From Pseudomonas viridiflava (GTDB taxonomy: Bacteria; Pseudomonadota; Gammaproteobacteria; Pseudomonadales; Pseudomonadaceae): a stretch of 64,000 nt of DNA. The notes below the pieces were generated by a model. The model did not search any database. It saw nothing but the letters and a program-made list of their open reading frames with translations, and was not told where the DNA came from. Shown in pieces: positions 50,425 through 58,826 of the stretch (its first letter is position 1; every line of letters begins with the position of its first letter). The stretch spans positions 1 through 64,000 of the forward strand of contig NZ_UUON01000050.1 in NCBI RefSeq assembly GCF_900590885.1. Direction: 5' to 3'. The translations under genes were made by a program, and so were the position numbers.

Positions 50425-50475
50425 CGGCCATGGCCGGCCACACGCCGGCCCATGCCCGAACAAGGAGCTTGTTGG

Positions 50476-51246
50476 ATGAAAAAACTACTGGTTGCTTTCG
50501 CCGCCGTTGCCGCGTTTTCCGCCCACGCCGAAACCATCACGGTTGCCGCGTCGCCGGTGCCGCACGCGGAAATCCTCGAATTCGTGAAGCCTGCACTCGC
50601 CAAAGAAGGCGTGGACCTGCAGGTCAAAGTCTTCACCGACTACGTGCAGCCCAACGTACAAGTGGCTGAAAAACGCCTGGACGCCAACTTCTTCCAGCAC
50701 CAGCCGTACCTGGATGAGTTCAACAAAGCCAAGGGCACTCACCTGGTGAGCGTCGGCGCGGTGCACCTGGAACCCCTGGGCGCCTACTCCAGCAAGTACA
50801 AGAAGCTGGACGAGCTGCCAAGCGGCGCCAACGTGGTGATCCCTAACGACGCCACCAACGGCGGCCGTGCGCTGCTGCTGCTGGCCAAGCACAACCTGAT
50901 CACCCTGAAGGACCCGACCAACATCCTGTCGACCATCAAGGACATCACCGCCAACCCGAAAAACCTGAAGTTCCGTGAGCTGGAAGCCGCCACCCTGCCG
51001 CGCGTGCTGACCCAGGTTGACCTGGCGCTGATCAACACCAACTACGCCCTGGAAGCCAAGCTGGACCCGTCCAAGGACGCCCTGGTGATCGAAGGCAACG
51101 ACTCACCTTACGTGAACATCCTGGTGACCCGCGAAGACAACAAGGATTCGGACGCAGTGAAGAAGCTGGTAGCAGCCCTGCACACACCGGAAGTGAAAGC
51201 GTTCATCCTCGAGAAGTACAAAGGCGCGATTCTGCCGGCGTTCTGA
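50476..51246 (+). CDS. metQ: Methionine-binding protein MetQ (NlpA family)
   Basis: A 256-aa periplasmic substrate-binding protein of the NlpA family. The signal peptide (MKKLLVAFAAVAAFSAHA) has no lipobox Cys, so it is secreted to the periplasm rather than lipid-anchored as MetQ is in E. coli. Family segments are ITVAASPVPHAEILEFVKP, RLDANFFQHQPYLDEFNK and VPLALINTNY-like DLALINTNYALEAKL. AAGGAG lies 8 nt upstream of the ATG. A REPIN follows. Confidence 0.92.
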   Translation: MKKLLVAFAAVAAFSAHAETITVAASPVPHAEILEFVKPALAKEGVDLQVKVFTDYVQPNVQVAEKRLDANFFQHQPYLDEFNKAKGTHLVSVGAVHLEPLGAYSSKYKKLDELPSGANVVIPNDATNGGRALLLLAKHNLITLKDPTNILSTIKDITANPKNLKFRELEAATLPRVLTQVDLALINTNYALEAKLDPSKDALVIEGNDSPYVNILVTREDNKDSDAVKKLVAALHTPEVKAFILEKYKGAILPAF

Positions 51247-51278
51247 TCTGACTCGATCTGCGACACGCCAGAGATCAA

Positions 51279-51388
51279 AAATGTGGAAGGGGGCTTGCCC
51301 CCGATAGCGGAGTGTCAGCACTGCATCTGGTGACTGAGCCACTGCCATCGGGGGCAAGTCGAATCGTCGCACCGCCCCTCCCACATTT
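51279..51388. repeat. REPIN element R5 (hybrid, slightly degraded)
   Basis: The left arm AAATGTGGAAGGGGGCTTGC has one change (GAAGG for GAGGG); the right arm contains CAAGTCGAATCGTCGCACCG then CCCCTCCCACATTT, the inverse of the longer variant in R1 and R2. It lies between convergent metQ and the SCO gene. Confidence 0.85.
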
Positions 51389-51403
51389 GTATTGTGTTGC
51401 CTG

Positions 51404-52039
51404 TTACTTGCGCTGCAACAGCCCCGGCAACTGCACCACCAGCTTCTGGTTGTTCAACGGCGCGCGGATAAATCCGCGCTGGGTGCCGTCCGGGCCGATC
51501 AGCGCCAGGTTGCCGCTGTGGTCAACCGTGTAGTTCGGCTTGCTGGTATCCGCCGGAATGAACGGAATGCTCACCGCATTCGACACCTTCTGCACATCAT
51601 CCACATTCGCGCCGGTCAGGCCCTGGAACTGCGGGTCGAAATAGCCCAGGTATTGCTTGAGCTGAGTCGACGTGTCGCGGTTCGGGTCGACGCTGACCAG
51701 GATCACCTGCAACTTGTCCACCGCCTCCTTGGGCAGCTCGCTCTTGATATGGCGCAGCTGGGCGAGGGTGGTCGGGCAGATGTCCGGGCAGAAGGTGTAG
51801 CCGAAAAACAGCAGGCTCCATTTGCCTTTCAACTCGTTGACCACTACGGGCTGCCCGTCTTGATTGGTCATGGTGACCGCAGGCAGCTGGCGGCTTTGCG
51901 GCAGCAGGATGATGCCGGCGTCGATCAGCGCGGTAGGGTCGCCCTGGCCTTTGCCACTCAGCACTTTGTTGACGGTCAGGCCCATGATCAACGCGACGAT
52001 GGCCACCAGGATAAAGACGGTTTTTTGAGTTCGGGTCAT
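51404..52039 (-). CDS. SCO1/SenC family copper chaperone
   Basis: A 211-aa membrane-anchored thioredoxin-fold protein that delivers copper to the CuA site of cytochrome c oxidase. An N-terminal helix (TVFILVAIVALIMGLTVN) is followed by FFGYTFCPDICPTTLAQ with the CxxxC copper site and the ligand His in YTVDHSGNLALIGPDG. The start overlaps the cyoE stop (ATGA), so it is the last gene of the cox assembly operon. Confidence 0.92.
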   Translation of the reverse strand: MTRTQKTVFILVAIVALIMGLTVNKVLSGKGQGDPTALIDAGIILLPQSRQLPAVTMTNQDGQPVVVNELKGKWSLLFFGYTFCPDICPTTLAQLRHIKSELPKEAVDKLQVILVSVDPNRDTSTQLKQYLGYFDPQFQGLTGANVDDVQKVSNAVSIPFIPADTSKPNYTVDHSGNLALIGPDGTQRGFIRAPLNNQKLVVQLPGLLQRK

Positions 52040-52935
52040 AGGTTCAACAGTAAGTAGTGGTCTACGAGCAGGGCGATAAACAGCAGCAGCAAGTACCAGA
52101 TAGAGTACTTGAAGGTGTTGATCGCCGCGTGCGGCTTGCTGCCACGGTACAGCACCCAGGCCCATTGCAGAAAGCGCGCGCCCAAACCCAACGCGCACAC
52201 CAGGTAGAGTAGGCCGCTCATGTGGATCACGTAGGGCATCAGGCTCACCGCCAGTAGGGCAAAGGTGTAGAGCAGGATATGCACCTTGGTGTAATGCTCG
52301 CCGTGGGTGACCGGCAGCATCGGAATGTCGGCCTTGGCGTATTCCTCCTTGCGGTGAATGGCCAGCGCCCAGAAGTGCGGTGGGGTCCAGGCGAAGATGA
52401 TCAGCACCAGCAACAGGGGCTCGGCGCTGACATGCCCGGTAACCGCCACCCACCCCAGCAATGGCGGCGCGGCCCCGGCCAGACCGCCGATGACGATATT
52501 CTGCGGCGTCGCGCGCTTGAGGAAACCGGTGTAGATCACCGCGTAGCCGAGCAGCGAGGCCAATGTCAGCCACGCCGCCAACGGGTTGGTGAAGGCCAGC
52601 AGCAGGGCCAATCCAGCAACAGCCAGAAACAAAGCAAACGCCAACGCCGCCACCGGCGACACGCGCCCTTCGGCCAGCGGCCGCTTATGCGTGCGCGCCA
52701 TCACCGCATCGATCCGCCGATCCACCACATGGTTCACCGCCGCCGCGCCACCGGCGCACAGGGCAATGCCCAGGTTGCCGAATACCAGCACCGTCCACGG
52801 CACCCCGGCGCGGGTCGCGAGGAACATTCCCACCAACGAGGTGATGAGCATCAGCACCACCACTTTCGGCTTGGTCAGCTCCAGGTAATCACGCCACAGC
52901 GCCTGGCCGTGCCGCGCGCCGATCACGGTCGCCAT
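52036..52935 (-). CDS. cyoE: Protoheme IX farnesyltransferase (haem O synthase)
   Basis: A 299-aa UbiA-family membrane prenyltransferase that makes haem O, the precursor of haem A (also called CtaB). The conserved substrate motif NHVVDRRIDAVMARTHKRPL and the second Asp-rich region with RKEEYAKADIPMLPVTHGE are present among about eight hydrophobic helices. It overlaps ctaA by 13 bases and the SCO gene by four, in a tightly packed operon. Confidence 0.94.
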   Translation of the reverse strand: MATVIGARHGQALWRDYLELTKPKVVVLMLITSLVGMFLATRAGVPWTVLVFGNLGIALCAGGAAAVNHVVDRRIDAVMARTHKRPLAEGRVSPVAALAFALFLAVAGLALLLAFTNPLAAWLTLASLLGYAVIYTGFLKRATPQNIVIGGLAGAAPPLLGWVAVTGHVSAEPLLLVLIIFAWTPPHFWALAIHRKEEYAKADIPMLPVTHGEHYTKVHILLYTFALLAVSLMPYVIHMSGLLYLVCALGLGARFLQWAWVLYRGSKPHAAINTFKYSIWYLLLLFIALLVDHYLLLNL

Positions 52936-54002
52936 GGCATCTCTCCTTTAAGGGTGATGAGGCCCGACACCTGTTTGCGCGGGATAAAACGCCAGCCGAA
53001 CGGCAGCTGGTTGCGCACCCGGACCAGGCTGGTGCGCGCGTGGTAATTGACCAATACCAGGGTCAGCAATAAGCCCGCGCCACCCGCGTTATGGCCGACC
53101 GCCACCGGCAGCGGCAGGCCGAATGCCACATTGCTCAGGCCCAGGCCTATTTGGGCGGCGAGAGCGATCAGCAGCAGCCCCGCCAGCCGGGTCATGCCCA
53201 CCGCGCGCAGCTGCCAGGCCAGGCCCAACAGCACCAGGGTAACCAGCACCGCGCCAATGCGATGAGTCAGGTGGATCGCCGTGCGCGCCTCGCTGTCCAG
53301 CTGGCCGCCCAGGTAATTGGGGCCGATGTGCTGGGTCAAGTGAAAGCCATTGGCGAAGTCCGCCGCCGGCCACCATTGCCCGTGGCAGGTCGGCAAGTCG
53401 ACGCACGCCACGGCGGCGTAGTTGGAACTGACCCAGCCACCCAGCGCGATCTGGCCAATCACCAGCACCAATCCCGCCGTCGCCCAATATTGCAGGCGCT
53501 TGGGCACGATCAACGCGGGCAGTACGCCGGACAGTCGCAGGGTCAGCAGAAACAGCAGGCTCAAGGTCGCAAAACCACCTAACAGGTGACCGGTTACCAC
53601 CTGCGGCCAGAGCTTGAGCGTCACCGTCCACATGCCGAACGCCGCTTGGGCGAACACCACTGCGAGGATAAACAGCGGCAATTTTACCGGCTGGCCCGGA
53701 TCCCGCCGATGGCTCCACGAACGCGCCGCCAACAGCGCGATCAGCAAGCCCAAAGTGCCGGCAAAGTAGCGATGGGTCATCTCGGCCCAGCCCTTGTCGG
53801 CCTCTACCGGCGTGTCGGGAAAATGCAGCTCGGCATGGGCCAGTTGGGCTTCGCTTTGCGGCACGCTGATAAACCCGTAGCAGCCCGGCCAGTCCGGGCA
53901 GCCGAGGCCGGCGTGGGTCAGGCGGGTATAGGCGCCGAGCAGCACCACCAGCAGTGCCAGCAAGGTGGCAAACAACGCGAGGCGAAATCCAGGTTTGGCC
54001 AT
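52923..54002 (-). CDS. ctaA: Haem A synthase (COX15/CtaA)
   Basis: A 359-aa membrane enzyme that oxidises haem O to haem A. Eight helices are visible, with conserved YTRLTHAGLGCPDWPGCYGF near the N-terminus, EMTHRYFAGTLGLLIA, VTGHLLGGFATLSLL and LTHRIGAVLVTLVLLGLAW carrying the haem-ligand histidines. It lies downstream of a small membrane protein and upstream of cyoE, which it overlaps. Confidence 0.93.
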   Translation of the reverse strand: MAKPGFRLALFATLLALLVVLLGAYTRLTHAGLGCPDWPGCYGFISVPQSEAQLAHAELHFPDTPVEADKGWAEMTHRYFAGTLGLLIALLAARSWSHRRDPGQPVKLPLFILAVVFAQAAFGMWTVTLKLWPQVVTGHLLGGFATLSLLFLLTLRLSGVLPALIVPKRLQYWATAGLVLVIGQIALGGWVSSNYAAVACVDLPTCHGQWWPAADFANGFHLTQHIGPNYLGGQLDSEARTAIHLTHRIGAVLVTLVLLGLAWQLRAVGMTRLAGLLLIALAAQIGLGLSNVAFGLPLPVAVGHNAGGAGLLLTLVLVNYHARTSLVRVRNQLPFGWRFIPRKQVSGLITLKGEMPWRP

Positions 54003-54012
54003 GACGATGCCC

Positions 54013-54597
54013 TTATCCGATATTCGACAGTTTCAGCAGCAGGCGCAGGTCGTTGAGCAGGTCCTTGCCCTTGACCTTGGCGTCGTAGCGCAGCACCAGG
54101 TTGCCGTGGGGGTCGATGATCCACAGTTGCGCCTCGCCCGGGGCGGCGGCGTTTTTGGTGAAGGTCGACAGGTCCAGCGCGTAGCGTTGCAGTTGTGGGT
54201 ATTCGGCCTTGAGCTTGGCGTCGTAGGCGGTGCTTACCGGCTGCGCACTGGCCAAGGCGTGGCTGGCGCGGGAGGCGTCGCGGCCGAGGCCAATCTGCAA
54301 TTGCCGCGCGAGGTACACCAGTTGCTGGCAGTCGGCCGCGCAGGCGGAGGGCGCGGTAACCAGCAGTTGCCAGCGCTCCTCGTCGGCCTGTACGCCGATG
54401 TCGGCGCGGGTCTGGCCGTTGCCGATCATCTCGCCGTGGTAGCTGCGGCTGTCCGGCACCCAGAACTGCAATTTGTACATAAAGGTAGCGAGCACCATCG
54501 GGCCGATCACCATCAGCAGGATCAGGATCAGCTGCAAGCGACCTTTGCGGCGGTCGGGCGCCTCAGACATGTTGAGTGGATTCATGGCCGCTCCCAT
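54013..54597 (-). CDS. Membrane-anchored hypothetical in the cytochrome oxidase cluster
   Basis: A 194-aa protein with one N-terminal membrane helix (LQLILILLMVIGPMVLATFM) and a periplasmic part resembling an SCO/thioredoxin-type fold without clear copper ligands (ACAADCQQLVYLARQLQIGL ... LWIIDPHGNLVLRYDAKVKG). It may help assembly of the oxidase (inference). The start at 54597 was chosen because AAGGAG lies about 7 nt upstream; this overlaps the end of SURF1 by 35 bases. Met codons at 54585 and 54570 are alternatives. Confidence 0.78.
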   Translation of the reverse strand: MGAAMNPLNMSEAPDRRKGRLQLILILLMVIGPMVLATFMYKLQFWVPDSRSYHGEMIGNGQTRADIGVQADEERWQLLVTAPSACAADCQQLVYLARQLQIGLGRDASRASHALASAQPVSTAYDAKLKAEYPQLQRYALDLSTFTKNAAAPGEAQLWIIDPHGNLVLRYDAKVKGKDLLNDLRLLLKLSNIG

Positions 54598-55327
54598 GGT
54601 GCTTCTCCTTTGTGTTGTGCCATCCGAGGTAGAGGTAAAGGGCCAGCAGCGCCAGGGACATGGCGAACCACTGCACCGCGTAACCCAAGTGTTTTTCCGG
54701 GCCCATGGCGACCACCGGCCAGTGAGTTTCATACGTACCTGGGCCGGCTTCGGCGCGCAGTTCGTAGGCAAAACCGCTGCGGCCCAGCTCAGCCCATAGC
54801 GCGCCGGGGTGCAGGGCGGTGAGCAGGCGCGGCCATTGCGCGCTGGCCGGGTCGGCGTGTAACTGGAAAGTCTCGCCGGGAGCCACGTACACCCAGGCGT
54901 CGAGGTTCAACGGCTGTTTCGGGGTGGTGAAGGCCGGCGGCGTACGCCGGTCGGGCCACGGCAGCCAGCCGCGATTGAGCAACAGCCACTGGCCGCTGGC
55001 CTGGTCGTGAAAGGGTTGCAGCAGCTCGACACCGGCCTTGCCGTCGCGCATGCGGTTGTCGAGCAGCACGCTGTGTTCGGCATCGAACTGGCCGCGCAGG
55101 TGTATGCGTCGAAAGGCGGGGTCAACCTCGTCCTTGAGTTGGTCGGTGCTGATCGGCGGCGCCGCGCGCCGTTCGGCATAGCTGTCCACCAGCAGCTGTT
55201 TTTCATGGCCACGGGCCAACTGCCAGAACCCCAGGCCCACCATCAACGGCAGCAGCACCAGCACAACGAGTGTCGGTGCGATGCCTGGGCGAAAGCGTTT
55301 TGTGGCGCTGGCTATACTTGTTTTCAT
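54563..55327 (-). CDS. SURF1 family cytochrome oxidase assembly protein
   Basis: A 254-aa assembly factor involved in haem A insertion. Two membrane helices flank a periplasmic domain: LVLLPLMVGLGFWQLARGHEK at the N-terminus (key GFWQL motif, written in part as VGLGFWQLARGHEK) and YAVQWFAMSLALLALYLYLG at the C-terminus. LLNRGWLPWPDRR and LDNRMRDGKAGVELLQPF are family-conserved. It is divergent from the small twin-helix gene at 55356. Confidence 0.9.
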   Translation of the reverse strand: MKTSIASATKRFRPGIAPTLVVLVLLPLMVGLGFWQLARGHEKQLLVDSYAERRAAPPISTDQLKDEVDPAFRRIHLRGQFDAEHSVLLDNRMRDGKAGVELLQPFHDQASGQWLLLNRGWLPWPDRRTPPAFTTPKQPLNLDAWVYVAPGETFQLHADPASAQWPRLLTALHPGALWAELGRSGFAYELRAEAGPGTYETHWPVVAMGPEKHLGYAVQWFAMSLALLALYLYLGWHNTKEKHHGSGHESTQHV

Positions 55328-55355
55328 TGCCCGCTACCTCATTCGGAGCCAGACC

Positions 55356-55559
55356 ATGCTCAAAGCCGCCATTGCCCTGATGCTGATCGCGACTGTCGTG
55401 AGCCTGTTCAGTGGCTTGTTCTTTCTGGTCAAGGACGAGGGCAACTCCAACCGCCTCGTCACCGCCCTGACCGTGCGCGTAGTGTTGGCCGTGATCACCG
55501 TGGCGCTGATCGCCTGGGGCTTTTTCAGCGGCCAGTTGGTGTCCCACGCGCCTTGGTAA
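55356..55559 (+). CDS. Twin transmembrane protein (DUF2909)
   Basis: A 67-aa protein consisting essentially of two helices: MLKAAIALMLIATVVSLFSG, then FFLVKDEGNSNRLVTALTVR and VVLAVITVALIAWGFFSG. This is the DUF2909 pattern. GGAG precedes the ATG. It is on the opposite strand to the entire oxidase cluster, lodged between SURF1 and coxC; it ends 6 nt before the coxC stop. The same gene appears in the oxidase cluster of P. aeruginosa, suggesting a role in oxidase biogenesis (inference). Confidence 0.85.
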   Translation: MLKAAIALMLIATVVSLFSGLFFLVKDEGNSNRLVTALTVRVVLAVITVALIAWGFFSGQLVSHAPW

Positions 55560-55565
55560 AACGCC

Positions 55566-56453
55566 TCACAACACGTAGACGAAGAAAAACAGCCCGATCC
55601 ACACCACATCCACAAAGTGCCAATACCAACTGGCCGCCTCGAAACCGAACTGGTGCTCGGCATTGAAGTGCCCGCGCAGCACGCGCATCAGCATCACAAA
55701 CAGAATGATGGTGCCGATGGTCACGTGGGCACCGTGAAAGCCGGTGAGCATAAAGAAGGTCGCGCCGTACACCCCCGAACCCAGCGTGAGCCCCAGTTCT
55801 TTATAGGCGTGGATATATTCCTCGGCCTGAAACCCCAGGAACGCCAGGCCCAGCAGCACGGTGATCGCCAACCAAATCTTCAGCGCGCCGCGATGGCCTT
55901 TGCGCAGGGCATGGTGGGCGATGGTGATGGTCACGCTGGAGCTCACCAGCAGGATGGTGTTCACCAGCGGCAAGCCCCACGGGCTGATAGTGCCTTCAGG
56001 CGCGGGGTAAAGTTTGGGGTCCGGGTTGTTGAGCAGCGGCCAGGCAAACTCGAAGTTCGGCCACAACATGTGCGCCACGCCCTTGGAGCCTTCACCCGCC
56101 AGCCACGGTGCCGACATGTGCCGCACATAAAACAGCGCACCGAAGAAGGCGATAAAGAACATCACCTCAGAAAAGATGAACCAGCTCATGCCCCAGCGGA
56201 ACGAGCGGTCCATCTGCGCGCTGTACAACCCGGCGCGGCTTTCCTTGATCACCGCCCCGAACCAACCGAACAGCATGTAGGCCAGCAGCAGGCCGCCGAC
56301 GAAAAAGATCCACGGGCCGTGGGATTCAGGGCGCGCTGCCTTAAGATCGTTGAACCACACCGCCAGGCCATACACGGTGACCAGCATGCCAATCGTGGCA
56401 ATTATCGGCCATTTGCTTTGCGCCGGTACGTAGTACGTATCATGAGTCGACAT
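55566..56453 (-). CDS. coxC: Cytochrome c oxidase subunit III
   Basis: A 295-aa membrane subunit of the aa3 oxidase with seven predicted helices. Typical segments are RWGMSWFIFSEVMFFIAFFG, LNTILLVSSSVTI-like VNTILLVSSSVTITIAHHAL, and FFMLTGFHGAHVTIGTIILF followed by ASWYWHFVDVVWIGLFFFVY. It is downstream of ctaG in the operon order coxB-coxA-ctaG-coxC. Confidence 0.95.
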   Translation of the reverse strand: MSTHDTYYVPAQSKWPIIATIGMLVTVYGLAVWFNDLKAARPESHGPWIFFVGGLLLAYMLFGWFGAVIKESRAGLYSAQMDRSFRWGMSWFIFSEVMFFIAFFGALFYVRHMSAPWLAGEGSKGVAHMLWPNFEFAWPLLNNPDPKLYPAPEGTISPWGLPLVNTILLVSSSVTITIAHHALRKGHRGALKIWLAITVLLGLAFLGFQAEEYIHAYKELGLTLGSGVYGATFFMLTGFHGAHVTIGTIILFVMLMRVLRGHFNAEHQFGFEAASWYWHFVDVVWIGLFFFVYVL

Positions 56454-56488
56454 GTATTCGCTCTCCTGATTGAGGGGGCAAACAGTAG

Positions 56489-57040
56489 CTAGCCGCCGCT
56501 ATGCACAGCCACGGGCGGCTGGCGCGCAGTAATATCGAACAGCGTGTACGCCAGGGTCAGATGCTTCACATCCTTGGGCATGTCGCGGTCGACGATAAAG
56601 CGCACCGGCATTTCAATCCGCTGGCCGGGCTGCAGCACCTGCTGGGTGAAGCAAAAGCACTCGGTTTTGTGGAAGTACATCGCCGCTTCGGCCGGGGAAA
56701 TGCTTGGTACAGCCTGGGCGGTCATCGGTTTGTCAGTGGGGTTGTAGGCCACGAACAGCATCTCGGTGACTGCGCCGGGGTTGACCACCACTTCGTCCGC
56801 CTTGGCATAAAAATCCCAGACCATATCGATGGCATTGGTGGACAAAAACTGCACGCGTACCTGGCGCGTCGGGTCCACGATTTGCTCGCCCTCGTACTGC
56901 CCGGCGGTCTTGCCGTTGATGCCGAAGGCCTTGCACATCACGTCGTAGATCGGCACCAGGGCAAAACCGAAGGCGAACATCGCCACCACCAGGATCAGCA
57001 GGCGGGTGACCAGGCGTTTGAGGGGCAGGGAGTCAGCCAT
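56489..57040 (-). CDS. ctaG: Cytochrome c oxidase assembly protein CtaG/Cox11
   Basis: A 183-aa protein that inserts copper into the CuB site of subunit I. One N-terminal membrane helix (LILVVAMFAFGFALVPIYDV, ending in the conserved YDVMCKAFG) is followed by a periplasmic Ig-like domain with the copper-binding KTECFCFTQQVLQPGQ. The ATG at 57040 has GGTGA upstream; a GTG at 57049 is an alternative. It lies between coxA and coxC. Confidence 0.93.
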   Translation of the reverse strand: MADSLPLKRLVTRLLILVVAMFAFGFALVPIYDVMCKAFGINGKTAGQYEGEQIVDPTRQVRVQFLSTNAIDMVWDFYAKADEVVVNPGAVTEMLFVAYNPTDKPMTAQAVPSISPAEAAMYFHKTECFCFTQQVLQPGQRIEMPVRFIVDRDMPKDVKHLTLAYTLFDITARQPPVAVHSGG

Positions 57041-57069
57041 GACGCTCACCGGATGTGAATGAGGTCAGG

Positions 57070-57157
57070 GTGGGAGGGGGCTTGCCCCCGATGGCTACCT
57101 TATAGCCAGTGAAGATGTCGACTGGCACACCGCTATCGGGAGCAAGCCCCCTCCCAC
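57070..57157. repeat. REPIN element R6 (symmetric) between coxA and ctaG
   Basis: Arms GTGGGAGGGGGCTTGCCCCC plus GAT on the left and ATCGGGAGCAAGCCCCCTCC plus CAC on the right are inverted. It lies inside the cox operon, between coxA and ctaG, so it may shape the mRNA. Confidence 0.9.
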
Positions 57158-57181
57158 AGGGGATCGCTAGTGACTGCGCGT

Positions 57182-58768
57182 TCATTTCACCTCCGGCGGC
57201 GTGGTGAACGTGTGATACGGCGCGGGCGAGGGGATGCTCCACTCCAGGCCTTCGGCGCCATCCCACGGCTTGGCCGGTGCCGGCGGGCCGCCACGGATGC
57301 ACTTGATCACAATAAACAGGAAGAAGATCTGCGTGGCGCCGAACATGAATGCGCCAATCGACGACACCATATTGAAGTCGGCGAACTGCAGGTTGTAGTC
57401 CGGCACCCGGCGCGGCATACCCGCCAGCCCGACGAAGTGCATCGGGAAAAACGCCATGTTCATGCCCACGAAAGACAGCCAGAAATGCAGCTTGCCCAGG
57501 GTTTCGTCGTACATGTGGCCGGTCCATTTCGGCAGCCAGTAGTAGGCCGAGGCGAAGATGCCGAAGATCGCGCCGGGCACCAGTACGTAATGGAAGTGCG
57601 CCACCACGAAGTAGGTGTCGTGGTACTGGAAGTCCGCCGGGGCAATCGCCAGCATCAGCCCGGAGAAACCGCCGATGGTGAACAGAATCACGAAGGCCAC
57701 GGCAAACAGCATTGGCGTCTCGAACGTGAGCGAGCCTTGCCACATGGTGCTGACCCAGTTGAACACCTTCACGCCCGTCGGCACGGCGATCAGCAGGGTG
57801 GCGTACATGAAAAACAGCTCGCCCACCAACGGAATGCCGACCACAAACATGTGGTGCGCCCACACAATGAACGACAGGAACGCAATGCTCGCCGTGGCGT
57901 AGACCATCGAGGTGTAGCCGAACAACGGCTTGCGCGAGAAGGTCGGAATGATCGAGCTGACGGCGCCAAAGGCCGGCAGGATCATGATGTACACCTCGGG
58001 GTGGCCGAAGAACCAGAACACATGCTGGAACAGTACCGGGTCACCGCCGCCGGCGGCGCTGAAAAAGCTGGTGCCGAAGTGGATGTCCATCAGCATCATG
58101 GTCACGCAACCGGCCAGCACCGGCATCACCGCAATCAGCAGGAACGCGGTGATCAGCCAGGTCCACACGAACAGCGGCATTTTCATCAGGGTCATGCCGG
58201 GGGCACGCAGGTTGAGGATGGTGGCGACCACGTTGATCGCGCCCATGATCGAACTGATGCCCATCAGGTGAATGGCGAAGATGAAAAATGTCACGCTTTC
58301 CGGTGCGTAGGTGGTGGAGAGCGGCGCATAGAAGGTCCAGCCGAAATTCGGCCCGCCGCCAGGGCTGAACAGCGTCGATACCAGCAGCAGGAACGCCGCC
58401 GGCAGCAGCCAGAAGCTGAAGTTGTTCATGCGCGGCAGGGCCATGTCCGGCGCGCCGATCATCAGCGGGATCATCCAGTTGGCCAGGCCGACAAACGCCG
58501 GCATTACTGCACCGAACACCATGATCAGGCCGTGCATGGTGGTCATCTGGTTGAAGAACGCCGGCTCGACGATTTGCAGCCCGGGCTGGAACAACTCGGC
58601 ACGAATCACCATGGCGAACGAGCCGCCGAGCAGGAACATGGTGAAGGCGAACCACAGGTACATGGTGCCGATGTCTTTGTGGTTGGTGGTCAGCACCCAG
58701 CGCATCAAGCCCTTGGCGGGGCCGTGGGCATGGTCGGCGTGACCATGGTCATCGATTACAGTGCTCAT
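57182..58768 (-). CDS. coxA: Cytochrome c oxidase subunit I
   Basis: A 528-aa catalytic subunit with twelve helices, carrying haem a, haem a3 and CuB. Motifs seen are VLTTNHKDIGTMYLWFAF, TMHGLIMVFGAVMPAFVGLA (haem a His), LFQHVFWFFGHPEVYIMILP (CuB His and cross-linked Tyr) and QYHDTYFVVAHFHYVLVPGA (haem ligands). The start MSTVIDDHGHADHAH was chosen because GCAGGAGA lies upstream; upstream frame extension lacks family similarity. It follows coxB in the operon. Confidence 0.96.
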   Translation of the reverse strand: MSTVIDDHGHADHAHGPAKGLMRWVLTTNHKDIGTMYLWFAFTMFLLGGSFAMVIRAELFQPGLQIVEPAFFNQMTTMHGLIMVFGAVMPAFVGLANWMIPLMIGAPDMALPRMNNFSFWLLPAAFLLLVSTLFSPGGGPNFGWTFYAPLSTTYAPESVTFFIFAIHLMGISSIMGAINVVATILNLRAPGMTLMKMPLFVWTWLITAFLLIAVMPVLAGCVTMMLMDIHFGTSFFSAAGGGDPVLFQHVFWFFGHPEVYIMILPAFGAVSSIIPTFSRKPLFGYTSMVYATASIAFLSFIVWAHHMFVVGIPLVGELFFMYATLLIAVPTGVKVFNWVSTMWQGSLTFETPMLFAVAFVILFTIGGFSGLMLAIAPADFQYHDTYFVVAHFHYVLVPGAIFGIFASAYYWLPKWTGHMYDETLGKLHFWLSFVGMNMAFFPMHFVGLAGMPRRVPDYNLQFADFNMVSSIGAFMFGATQIFFLFIVIKCIRGGPPAPAKPWDGAEGLEWSIPSPAPYHTFTTPPEVK

Positions 58769-58826
58769 GGCCGTTCTCCTGCAAGCGAGTGGGCGGGGCG
58801 GTTGGGCGCAAACGCGATGAGGGCTG

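Noticed and set aside
52040..52573. In-frame upstream extension of the SCO gene to 389 codons
   Set aside because: The extra 178 residues overlap cyoE and are Arg/Ala/His-rich without motifs; the ATG at 52039 overlapping the cyoE stop is the natural start.
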